From the NCBI RefSeq assembly GCF_037975245.1, contig NC_092580.1, positions 29,477,501 to 29,541,500 on the forward strand: 64,000 nucleotides of DNA. Reading direction: 5' to 3'. How positions within the stretch are numbered: the stretch's first letter is position 1; each line of letters opens with the position of its first letter. The notes beneath the pieces were generated by a model that worked only from the letters and a program-made list of their open reading frames with translations, did no database searches and was not told the origin of the DNA. The translations under genes were made by a program, and so were the position numbers. This document shows positions 36,120 through 47,471 of the stretch, one piece after another. Origin of the DNA: Apostichopus japonicus (taxonomy: Eukaryota > Echinodermata > Holothuroidea > Aspidochirotida > Stichopodidae).

Positions 36120-39100
36120 ATGGCGATATATACTCTGATCATATCAGTTTGCATTCTGTGCGTTTCGTACTTGCTGTATCGACGCTCTAGTAAGTTGCCC
36201 CCGGGTCCTCCCGGGCTACCGTTCCTAGGGAACTTACCTGCTTTGTTTGTCTCTAAACGCGATATGCACGATGTCTTCACTTCATGGTCGAAGCAATACG
36301 GACCGGTGTTTAGTGTTCGTTTAGGAAGCTTAACCGCAGTCGTTTTGAACGATTTTCAGTCCATGAAGAAGGCCCTGGCCCACCCTAACCTACAAGACCG
36401 CCCCTTCTTGGATTACATGCTTGCTGTCCCGGGTGAAGGTAACGTGATGACATATTTGACAGTGTTGTAATATTTGTAACATGACAATTTCGTCTCTACG
36501 AGATATAACTATAGTGTAAATATCGCTCGGGCTGCAAGTTCTTCGTATGTCCGGATTTGTATTCATATATACAGACTCGAATTACGGTGCAGAGAAAACT
36601 GCTAACATGAATAACTGTAAAATTGATGGTTGAAGCCGAAATTTGCATCATTGTTGGTGTTAATGCTTTTTATGTAATTGGTGATTGGTTGGTTTGATTA
36701 GTTGATGAAGCTGCAGTTGTGGTTTGCTTTACATGTTTCACTAGTGAGGTGTAATCAATTAGTTCAGTTTAATCGAAGATACTGGGAGAGCTCTTTTACT
36801 TCCCTTCCTTTCCCTTCAAGCCTATACTTGCCATCGGCTCTCTTGACCAGCATAACTCTCTCAATTATAAAGTGAAGGTTCTGTCGATGATGACAGGTTG
36901 GTGAAGCTGCAGTTGTGGCTGGTTTAAATATATTTCACTAGTGAGGTATACTCAATTAGTTCAGTATATTCGAAGATACTGGGAGAGCTCTTTTTACTAA
37001 TCTTCATTTCCTTCCACACATGTCTGCCATCGGCTCTCTTGACGAACATAACTTTCTCAATTATGAGAGGAAGGCCTATATAAAGGGATATAACACCATA
37101 ATGATAGTGTCATATTAGTTTTGTATCTTCTACAGGCCTCGCAACTGCATCTGGAAGAGTATGGTTCCACCAGCGCAAATTTGCAGTGAACATCTTTAGA
37201 AATTTTGGTATTGGGAGGGCAAGCTTCGAGGATACACTGAGAGGAGAAGCAGCGCATTTAGTGGAGGCGATAAAAGGTAGAGAAGGGGGAAGCTTTGATC
37301 CGGAATACCTCATTAACAATGCAATATCGAACGTGATATGTCTGGTCATCCACGGACGCAGATTTGACTACAATGATGTAAACTTCCAACAAATATTGCA
37401 AGCTTTTAAACGCAACATGGAACTAGGTTTAATTACCGGCATATCAACAATGATACCTTTATTGAAGTACTTCCCATTAGGTGCAGTTAAGGAAATACTA
37501 AAGAATGTGAAAGTGATCGAGAAGTTCACAAAGGAACTTACAGATGGGCACAAGACAAAGTTGGAGGAGGATGATAACAACGTGAAGGATTTCACAGATG
37601 CCTTTTTGGTTGAAATGAAAAATGCCAAGAAGAAAGACATGGAGGATGTTTTTAACGATCAAAATCTATTATGGGTGATCGGTGATCTGTTTGCAGCTGG
37701 TACGGAGACTAACACTAATACAATACGCCATGCATTGATGTATCTGCTACACAATCCGGCCGTCAAACGAAAACTCCAAAACGAGTTGGATTCAGTAGTT
37801 GGCAGGGATAAGATGCCAAGGATATCTGACAGACCCAATTTGCCCTACACTGAAGCATTTATCGCAGAATGTCTCAGAAAGACATTGTCTACCATCACGC
37901 TTGCCCATACAGCGTCCAAGTCGGTTGAAATCTTTGGTTTTACGATTCCGAAAGGAGCGATGATTGTTCCCAACTTGAACAGCATCATGACAGATGAAAA
38001 CATTTGGTCGAAACCTGAGGTATTTCAGCCGGAAAGATTTCTGAAAAATGGAAAATTTTCAAAGCCGGAAGAATTCATCCCTTTTGGTATTGGTAAGTAT
38101 ATAGCCTATATCGTATTGGTATAATTTTGAGTGATGCAAACAAAGTTCGGCGGGAGAGTTGGAGAGAGGTAAAAGTCTAACACGACCCGCAGTTCGTCAA
38201 AATATATATCCAAATTAGTCGATTCAGTCATCGTTTATGAGCTTCGAACTTCAGAGTATATACAATCTCCAAATCTATGCAGGTACATTGTCGTACCTAC
38301 CGAAATATCCGTCAATGTGTAAGATATAAGTTTGAGGTGATAGCCTGGCAACAATAATATCACTATATATGATCGTCGCGACAACGGAGAAAATGTGTCT
38401 TTTATTTGTATGTTCTAGAAAATGATAATGTTGATTGTTGATGCTGCAGTTCGCGATGAGGTAGCCAAGTATACAAATGTGCGGGACCTAACAGGTAAAC
38501 AATCAAAACAAGGTAAGACTTTTAGAAAGTCTTAAGAGAGGGAAGGAAAATGCCAAATATTCAAGGCCTCGAACCCGTAGCGGGGCTGGGATTTGGTGTG
38601 GAGTGGACAATGACCGGCTAATCTATAAAGCTCACAGCAATTATTTTCTCCCGGGACTTTCTCGCTTTGGTCTGATTGGTACTTCCATGCACCCGAGCGA
38701 GGTCTCTGATGTAACGGAAACTGTGGCTTCTGTAAACCCACAAAGGCAATACTTTATAGACAATCCATGGAGTTGAAAATCTCATTTCAAAGTTATAAAC
38801 CGTGCACAGGCGCTTCACGTGTATGTATAGGTGCTTAGTTTCAATTATGTTGGTTGTCATGGTGAAGTTCTCAATACGCGTTACGCGGAATAATTCTGAC
38901 AATTTTGACCTTTGATCATAATATGCCTGCACCTATAGATAAAGCAATTCATAATCTTACCTCCTGTAAGAATACAACATTTCATGTTCATTTTCACATG
39001 CTACAAACTAAATAACAAACTAAATAAACAAACAAAAGCACAACAACAACGAACAAAGAAACAGTTTGCTTACCTCCATGGTTCTATACAGCGACCTTTG

Positions 39101-39621
39101 ATCGCTGATGCTACAACGCCTTCTCTCAACTTAGGAGCACAACCGCCCATGCCCAGGTGTATAAACTCATTAAGTTTAACGAGCTTACATTTTAGGAGCA
39201 GTTTGTGTCACATCCCCAATGTAGTTCTACCCCCCCCCCCCCCCCGCAATTTATTTTATTACCTATCAAGAATCTTACGACTCCCTGATTTTTAAGATTG
39301 TTAATAGTTTGAAACAGGAAAGTATCCAACTGGTGTGTATATGTTTGATTACATAGATATGATTATTATATAATAATTGACAATTTATGATTTGTATTTG
39401 TATTTTGTACATTTATATATTTTTACTAACCACTTTCAGGTCGTCGAGTCTGTTTGGGGGAACAATTCGCAATGATGGAACTTTATATATTTATCACAAC
39501 GCTTCTTCATCGCTTCGATATTCTTCTCCCGGAGAACAAAGAACTCCCATCATTGAAATGCGCTGTTGGATTTACTGTCAAACCACTGCCATTTGAAATG
39601 CGATTCGCGGAAAGAAGTTGA
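36120..39621 (+). CDS. Cytochrome P450, CYP2-like, three exons, apparently intact
   Basis: A haem monooxygenase expected to be anchored in the endoplasmic reticulum and to oxidise small lipophilic substrates with electrons from P450 reductase; the substrate cannot be told. Exons: 36120-36438, 37136-38092, 39440-39621; both introns are phase 1 with GT/AG ends (GTAACG..CTACAG, GTAAGT..TTTCAG). The join gives 485 residues, normal for microsomal P450s. Landmarks: membrane anchor at residues 2-20, proline hinge KLPPGPPGLPFLGN (25-38), helix C WFHQR (116-120), helix I AGTET (294-298), ExxR as ECLR (351-354), PERF (405-408) and haem loop FGIGRRVCLG with the Cys ligand at 430. The last is split by intron 2. 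An earlier in-frame ATG at 36063 would add 19 residues. Three exons is few for CYP2 genes. No stop or frame break seen. Confidence 0.93.
36703..37074 (+). repeat. Tandem duplication in P450 intron 1 (period 196)
   Basis: Two copies in tandem, 36703-36898 and 36899-37074. Both hold GAAGCTGCAGTTGTGG, TTTCACTAGTGAGGT, CGAAGATACTGGGAGAGCTC, TGCCATCGGCTCTCTTGAC and CTCAATTATRA. Divergence is about 15 %. It does not touch the splice sites. Confidence 0.85.
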
Positions 39622-39894
39622 AGCCAATTTCGAAACCAAATAGTGGACCATGTGTTTGCGTCTCTTGTTAAACTGTAACCGACATTTGACAACATAAGGA
39701 ATACACAGCACAGCGCTACAAAAAAAAAAAAACATTTCAGCTGGAAGTATATACGGTGATTCCCTTGCGGGAGCGGCTGAGCCGGAGGTACAGGGAACGT
39801 GTTCCCCTCCCCCGCTGCAGTGACAAGCCTCAACAATGCCCCATTTAGAAATACGAAGTGCCCATTTTAAGAAGAAGTAACTGTTTCTCCGTGG

Positions 39895-39900
39895 AATAAA
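39895..39900 (+). promoter_or_regulatory. Poly(A) signal of the P450 gene
   Basis: AATAAA 274 bases after the stop codon; the first such hexamer downstream on the plus strand. Confidence 0.5.
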
Positions 39901-41980
39901 AGAAGAGCCTTATATGTTATATAAAACTTCTCTTTAAAAAAAAAAGCGTAATTAAAAAGTGCCCTTTCTGTCAGTGTATAACGGCATTCAAAACTGTGGC
40001 GTTGAATGCACAGACGGTCCAAATTGCGAAGAAACTTTGTAGTTTGCCATCTCAAATCAAAGTCACATGATGCCCAACTGCCCCTCGAAGGTTGTGCTCC
40101 CCCACCCACCAACCAACCTACCCACCCAATGCCACCCCCCCCCCCTTGCCAACCTGAAAATTGTTCCATCACCCATTATCAGATGTGTCTCATGTGTGTG
40201 ATATGGGGTAAGTGGAGTCCGATTAGATATTGAAATCAACACGAGCGATTAATTAATTTGCATTTGCAGTTAATAATCAAACAACAAACACAGTAACCAA
40301 TGAACTTGCCAGAGACGGATCCAGGACTTAAAAAAGAAAAGAATTGGGTGTGGTCCTTAGGTCATTGAAACCGACTCCGATGTCTTTCCCTAGGAAAACA
40401 AATGAAATTGCAGACGTGAAATAGTGCATTCTGAAGCATATTTAGGTTATCAAGTATGTTTACATGCAAGGTTGTGCTAATAAATACCTTCTTTTTGTTG
40501 TTGGCTTAGTAAAGGAAGGGCTCCTGAATACAAGCATGCTTGGGAAGGGAAATCACCTTAACTTATACTACTTCTTTTTCTTTCTTTCTTTTTCTTGAGA
40601 CTCTTCTTCCTGGAAACAAGACTTAACTGCATTAATTATAATTTATATATTAATATAATTGTCAATTTGTAACAGCAAAGCTTCTTCATTTACCTCATCC
40701 TTGTCACCTGCGATTCACATTTTAATGAGTTCATTCAAGGAAAAATAACAGAAGAGGAAGCAATTGCCCAAGTTTCCTCACTGGGACACTAAAGCGTCTA
40801 ATTTAACCTCAGTCGTAAATGTGTGGAAATATGATTATTTATATGTTGTCCTGAACTAGGAAACCCTAACTTAAGCTTCAAAAATAACGCAAAGTATCAG
40901 ACACAATCATACCAGTTTCATACGGATTAGTCCCTGACACCTGTAATCCTGTTCCAAAGACGTTATTTTCACGCGAGCGTGGTGTCTCCACAGGTGACAA
41001 ATTCAACCCTACATTGGTCCAACTCCTGCCCCCCCCCCCCCCAACACCCTTCCCAATCTTAAACCTGAGAAGGTGTCCTCTTTTATGATATTTCGAACAT
41101 GCTTTTGTTTAAACAATACAAGTATTTTATTGTCCTTTTGTATTTGCCTCTGTAGAACTAATTAATTTAATGTATATTAAAGTTGATACCGTATACGCAT
41201 AGGCTTCGCAGACATGTTTACTGTCCCAAGAAGATTACTTGTAAATGCAATAGAACATTGTCGAATTAATAACACAGTAATAATATATTAAAGAGTAGAC
41301 ATATATGGAGCTTTTCTTTTACTCAAAAAGTTAATAGTTTTGGAATGTTTGAAACAGAAGTGTGATTTGTAGTATCACATCAACGTAACGCATGACGTGA
41401 CTGTTGCTGTCCGTACGTCATTACATTCTTTCTTTCCTGTAACTTTCCGATATAGCGCCCTCGTTATTTCGTATCAGGCCCATTTGTCGTTTCTATGAAA
41501 TGAATTCATCCTATTGAAAATTTCAAAAGCATGGGAAGGAATTTAAAATATATGTTAGGCGCGATGCATAATTTGACCCACCATTATAATCAACAAATGT
41601 AGATTCACTATTAAGGCATCCACCCCCACCCCTCCCCTGAATTGGTTGGGGTATCCAGATTACATGCCTTGGTCAAACTACGTCCAACAGAGCCGGAGTA
41701 AGAATTTGCTAGTAGGTCCCCTTGGCTACAGGTAGGCTACTGTGAGGGCCCGAGTAATATCTTCACAAGAAAGTTTTTTTTAATTAAATTCATTTCTACA
41801 AAGCTAACAATTAAAATTCAAACATTTACTTTGCGTTATGTCTTGGAAACAAATTTCTACAAACATTAGAAAATGTACGAAGTCGTCTAATCGAGTAGCA
41901 GCTACTCAACGTTGCAGTGAGGTACTGTATAGGCTTAGGACTAGCGCACACCTAGCTATATGCCTAGTACTATAGCTAGT
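39901..41980. other. Intergenic stretch downstream of the P450
   Basis: Beyond the possible exon at 40676 nothing is supported. C runs occur at 40137-40145 and 41031-41042, and pyrimidine tracts near 40573-40595. Confidence 0.5.
40676..40792 (+). other. Possible orphan terminal exon, 38 codons
   Basis: After an AG (TTTGTAACAG) there is a phase-0 open stretch to TAA at 40790-40792. It ends in FNEFIQGKITEEEAIAQVSS plus LGH, a composition that looks like real protein. No upstream exon joins to it and the pyrimidine tract is weak. I do not recognise a family. It might be a remnant of another gene. Confidence 0.2.
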
Positions 41981-41983
41981 ACT

Positions 41984-42115
41984 AGCTATATATATATAAT
42001 TGAAATCGTAATGAGCTGTAAAATCCAGAACAGTGAAAAAACTTCCAGCCTCCACCGAACCCGGGCGTCCCGCTTTATATGCGGACACCCTAACCACTAG
42101 GCTATGGATGCTGAT
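41984..42115 (-). mobile_element. tRNA-derived SINE, copy 1
   Basis: On the minus strand: a tRNA-like head with A-box ATAGCCTAGTGGTTAGGGTG, an anticodon-type stem-loop (CCGC ATATAAA GCGG), a B-box-like GGGTTCGGTGGAGG, then a unique body (GGCTGGAAGTTTTTTCACTG, then ATTACGATTTCAAT) and a TA-rich tail. The same body occurs in copy 2 on the opposite strand, which shows that this is a dispersed family and not a tRNA gene. Confidence 0.75.
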
Positions 42116-43032
42116 TGCATGTCCAGAGGTTCGAACCGGTAAGGAAAGTCGTAATTCCGCTGTAAGCGTTTGTCACCTGTATCGAACAATACTAGTTCTG
42201 TTTTGGTGAGATATTTTGCCTCAAGTTAGCTCAAATCCGGGAACGGCATAAAGCACATTATTCCTAAGAATAAAATTGGCCAAATACTATACAAAGATGG
42301 GCATCGGGTTAGGGGGAGAAGGACGGATGATTTTTGTTTGGCTGATGTATGTTCTATAACTAACATAGATACTGAATAACCGACATTACGAAATCTTCCG
42401 CCTCCAACATTTTGTCCATGTTTTCCCCAGGCCGCGCTGTTACATATTTCCATCGATTTTAACAATCATGAGGCCTATAGTATCCATTCTTTATCGGAAT
42501 TATTATGAGGTTTTTCTTTAAAGAAAATATATGGCTTTTCTGTCAAGTGTTTGTCATTAACATTATCTTAGTTAATTGTTTTATTGTATTACAGTGGTAG
42601 CCTACTCTAAGCCTTTACAATTTCTAAATTTACTCAAGTGGTATACCGTATTTAGTTTTATGTCGTATGTTATCGTCAAGAGCCTCGTTCAAGTTATACA
42701 GTAACACCGAGACTGAAAGGATTCCTTGTGATTTCGGTGGTAAATATTAACTTCTAATGACTATCTTGATTAAGGCATCACGACAAACCGTTATGAAGCT
42801 CTCATATCATTCATTAGTAAAAACAATTGTCACGTGTCCTCGTTTTTTTAGTACAATTAAGTATCTCAATACAGCGAATATAAATATCGCTAGTAGGCTA
42901 GTTAACTAATTAGATGTCCTACCGACGCCCGAAGAAGCAACGTCGCTACTTTCAAGTACGCGCGGAATTGAACGTTTACGGTCAGGACACAACCGTCGGA
43001 GTTTGAAGAAGGATCAGAAAGCAATATACTGA

Positions 43033-43252
<220 letters not shown>

Positions 43253-43295
<43 letters not shown>

Positions 43296-43321
43296 CATAT
43301 ATATGTGTGTGTGTGTGTGTG
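43253..43321. repeat. (TA)n then (GT)n microsatellite, SINE tail
   Basis: A TA run from 43253 to 43291 grades into a GT run at 43304-43321. It forms the 3' tail of SINE copy 2. Confidence 0.9.
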
Positions 43322-43330
43322 TCTTCGTTA

Positions 43331-43772
43331 TACAGTATATACAAATATCCCTAACGTAGAGGGCATTCGGCCTGCACAGCTTTCAAACCGAAACGTGGCA
43401 AAACCCCCACGAAGAAAGAATTGGCCGAATTGATGCAACTTATCTTGACCGGCAATAATCTGGTATTTGGCAACAAACACTACCTCCAAATTCATGGCAC
43501 CGCAATGGGTACCAAAATGGCACCGTCTTTTGCGAACATCTTAATGGGAAACCTCGAGAAAGAATTGCTATCTAGACAAAACTTGAAACCACACACGTCG
43601 TTACGTTTTATTGACGATATCTTTATGATATGGACCCATGTTGAGGCAAATCTAAAACTCTTCATTGATGACATAAACTCGTTTCATCACACTATCAAAT
43701 TTACTGCTGATTTTTCTGGACATGGCGTTCACTTCCTGGACACCACTGTGACCCTATACAAAATGGTTCACT
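43331..43772 (+). pseudogene. Penelope-like element reverse transcriptase fragment
   Basis: Starts at [11 protein letters not shown], changes frame near 43370 (losing or gaining a base), then reads [40 protein letters not shown], a catalytic LRFIDDIFMIW, INSFHHTIKFTAD and HFLDTTVTLY. This is the palm of a Penelope-like reverse transcriptase; the two Asp of the catalytic pair are present. The N-terminal part and the whole C-terminal GIY-YIG endonuclease are missing, so it is a dead fragment cut off by microsatellite sequence on both sides. Confidence 0.88.
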
Positions 43773-43779
43773 CAAAACA

Positions 43780-43842
43780 GATATGCATCTGCATATATGC
43801 ATATATATATGCATATATGCATACGCATATGCATATACATCA
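43780..43842. repeat. ATGCAT-type palindromic microsatellite
   Basis: Repeats of ATATGCAT and TGCATATATGCATA with TA insertions; a self-complementary stretch right after the Penelope fragment. Confidence 0.8.
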
Positions 43843-43859
43843 AGTGCCTAGCCACGTGA

Positions 43860-46800
43860 AAGTATAAAAATTAACTTTGTGCAACTTCTTGTGTTCAGAT
43901 CTTTCGGGCTGGCAACGGTGCCAAGATGTGTGCATTACCGTTGGGCTAATGTGCACGGCACGCCTACATACGATAACTGTGAAGTTCTAATTACAATAAA
44001 TTACTATAAAATAAAGAAAATTGGATGTTATTAACGAAAAAAATTGTCAGTTAATAATTAAAGACTACATCGTCTGTACTGTTTACTGTTCCCAAGTTTT
44101 GATACCTTGAGGTACAATAACATTTACTGCAGAAGAATTTACACTTTATTATTAGCTTGGATATCATCTATTGGTGAGTAGGCTTGCTTTATTTCTTAAA
44201 ATTGTCGACTAAATTTCATAGTTTGGTCAAGTAGGTGTTTTATACAACGAAGTACACTTTTTCCCAAGATTACATTTAGCCTGTTGCATCAGATGGAAAA
44301 AAAGTACATCTGTTTTTTTCGGCGTTCAGTAGTGCTGTGAAGATCTTTTCGTCTGCTATGTTAGTGGTCTGGAATGTCCCTGAGCTCAAGTAGGTACATG
44401 CACAAATCAGTATATTACGTACGTTACATGCATGCCAACCACAACTATTTCTATTTGTGGTACTACGTTGCGTATGTATTCTATGAAATGCACTTTAGGC
44501 ACGAAAGAACTAGCGTTGAGATAATTAATATATTATAACACCAGCCGCTATCGATGAATTTAGCGTATGACAGTGATAATGATTGTAACTAAAATAGGCC
44601 TATGTCATGTACGAGACTTGGTGTATCGACGTCGACGATTTCATCGAAACATTTGTCAAGATTGGTATGATCTTTTGTTCGGGTCCTCTCAAATCTTCTC
44701 ACTAAGTTCGGCCTAACATTAGTCATTATGAAGGCTAGGTACCCAGCTTAGGCCTACGTTAGGCTGCTGCATCCTATGTTACTAGGTTGTAATAGACTTG
44801 GCCTTAGAAAAGTTAGAGGCTACAATAGCTACGTTACTTACTACAGTATTTAGGTTTCCAATATGGTAAAAACATCACAACAAATCGGGAAACATTACAT
44901 ACTAACCCTAACATTATCTATGATCTAAGCCAAAAGTTCAGGCTGTGGAAATAAAATATAAAAAAGATAATGTAGGCTTAGCTTGATCAAATTTGAACTT
45001 GAAGAGCCTTGGAAAAGTTGGCAGGCTATGCTTAAGACCTACATAACATTAAAGGATACAGACTATAAATTGTAAAATTATGTCAAAAACATATTTCATT
45101 TTTAACAGTGAATGATAAATCTCCCATAGCAATACTATATTCTAAGGAAGTAAAATAATTTAAAGTAAGATAAAGAGTCGAGTCATCTTTCAGGAAATCC
45201 CTCAGGCCTAAGTCGTGTTTGTTACTATAAGTGTTACGCCTAGGCCTACTGTACCGGCCACCCCAGTAACACAGTTAAAAATACATGATGTATACTATTT
45301 GGACTATATTTCTTAAATTGCCATTTTAGGTGAATTCATAAAATTTGAGAAATTTGTCATACCTCTGTTGTTTTAATAGTCTGGTATATTTAAGTAAGAC
45401 AGAAGGATCAGCAGTTAAATAGATTAACAACGCGCCCTCAAGGGCTCTATTCAAAAGCTTTCACACTGAAACCTAAAGCTGCTGTAACTTGTAAAACTGA
45501 GGCCATTGAAAATTTCAACAATAAACAAATTAAAGCAAAGGTAAAATCCATAGATCTGGGGAATGAACATACTTTTTGGCTTGGGAAATCTTAAATATTG
45601 CTAAACCAATTAGCCAAGAAATTATTTCAAGGTAATTGATTCAATCAATTCACCATCAAATGTGATGCTAAATTCAAGGGTATTGTTACTAGCTGTTGTG
45701 TCAGTCCTCCTTATTCTCTTACGAAAGGCTCAATGAAAAATTTCTCATTGAAATCACAACTCCTACAGCCAAGTTTGTATGTGATACTATTTGAGAAATT
45801 ATCCACGCCCAAATGTTTCAACTTTTCTCACAAACATGTTTTTAAAACATTATACTTTCATAACCATTTATTGCTGATTTCCAAATCGAGGTACCCTTAA
45901 TCTGTGTTTCTAAGTCATTGGTGTTAACTTCGACTAAACTGTACAGTATTGTATGTGAAACCTTGGTCACGTGGAATGTCTATCCACGTTTCATTCCTAT
46001 CAGTTCAAAGGGGATTGTGATTGTCTATATCCTGAATATGAGAATCCTACAATTCCTAAATTAATACAATGGCTTCTTTCAGTTCCATTAGAAATTATCG
46101 CAAATGTTTCATGATGAAAGTATAGCAGAAAGGCTTTTAACATTATGATGAGAGCACAGTCATATTACATACAATCCTATTTGCAAACAGTGTTTATATA
46201 CTTCAACACTCTAAAAGTAAGGCCCACCTGGAACCAAAGTGCAGTGTAAGTTGGTTCTTTACATATAAATGGAAGATCTATGCAAAAATTGGTTGCCAAT
46301 TTGTTACAGGATCTCTTACAAATTTCTTAGGTTACTGTAATTTGGGGACAAAATTGCCTGACAGACTCCCAACTTTTTGAGAAAAAAAAAGGAAAAGGAA
46401 GTTAATGAGGGTTGTCAGTCTGGATATGTTTTGTACAAGTTTCTAAGTAGCCGATTTACACTGAAAATAGTTTCCTTGATTTTCTTCTTTTTTTTCTCTC
46501 TTTTTTTTTCCTTTTCTGTTTTCATATATCATGAAAATGACCATGGTATTGTTACTGAAATTAGTGCCAGTAAGTACTTAGGTTACTTGAGCAACTTCAT
46601 CATTGAACAATGTTAACATTTATATCAACCCTATCAAAGACATTACAACAAGAAAATAAAGAATAGTAAAGGTAACCAGATATCCCAAATTTCTGGGGAC
46701 AGTCCCTAATCCCCTGATCTAAAGAGTCATTGGAATTGCTCCCTGGTTATATTTACACTCCCCAGGATATCCCCAAATTTGAAGAAAGGCCCTGAATAAT

Positions 46801-46930
46801 TTCAATTTGATTTTTCATATGACCTTAAAGCACATTTGTAGAAACAGCTTGGACTTAAGCTGTGATTATTTACAACATTTGAAACATGCAGTACAGCCTG
46901 CAAAATTTCAAGTACGAGTGATGTCATTTT
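43860..46930. other. AT-rich intergenic stretch, no gene seen
   Basis: No ORF with domain content or splice support. Three of the six TAGGCCTA palindromes of the window are here (44595, 44749, 45241). Confidence 0.5.
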
Positions 46931-46933
46931 CTT

Positions 46934-47471
46934 TTAAAGGATTGGTTCAGTTGTCACACATGTTTGTATTATATGAAAGAGGACAATAAAAGAAACACAA
47001 TGGTGAAAAAACTGTTCAAATATCTTTTTCGGCTAAAGAGATATTCATGTGTAAAGTTTTATCAGATTGTGTAGAAACTGCTGAAAGCTGACTAGCTGTG
47101 ATGTCACATCCTCACATTCCTGAAAAGTCTTTGTTTTTTTCTCTAAAATTTTTGTGAGATTTCATGACTTTCAACCAAAAGATATATCTGGAGATCTCAG
47201 ATTTGTCAAAGGAAGTATTTGAGATTAAACAGCTGAAGAATTTTTGATTATATTATTTTCAAATGTGTTAAAAAATGTAACTAATTTTTAAAGAAATATA
47301 TTCACAAATATTAAGGAAGTGAGGATGTGACGTCACACCCTCACAGTAAGTCTTTCTACACCAGTTGTTTTCAAGAAATGTTGATATCTTCAAAGTGTCG
47401 TATCTCCTTAACAGGGCATGCTATTATGGTAGTTTCTTCACTGTTGTCAAACACCTGAACCAATCCTTTAA
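46934..47471. mobile_element. piggyBac-like MITE with TTAA target duplication
   Basis: Ends are AGGATTGGTTCAG on the left (46938) and the exact inverse CTGAACCAATCCT on the right (to 47467), each flanked by TTAA (46934-46937, 47468-47471). A second inverted pair lies further in: GATGTCACATCCTCAC near 47100 and GTGAGGATGTGACGTC near 47321, so the element can fold into a long imperfect hairpin. It is 530 bases long and has no transposase ORF. TTAA duplications are the hallmark of the piggyBac superfamily; the CCC-type start usual in that group is absent, so assignment rests on the TTAA and the inverted ends. Confidence 0.75.

Noticed and set aside
42040-42110. Functional tRNA gene on the minus strand
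   Set aside because: The B-box is imperfect, no acceptor pairing, and the same body after the tRNA part recurs at 43.2 kb, so it is a SINE.
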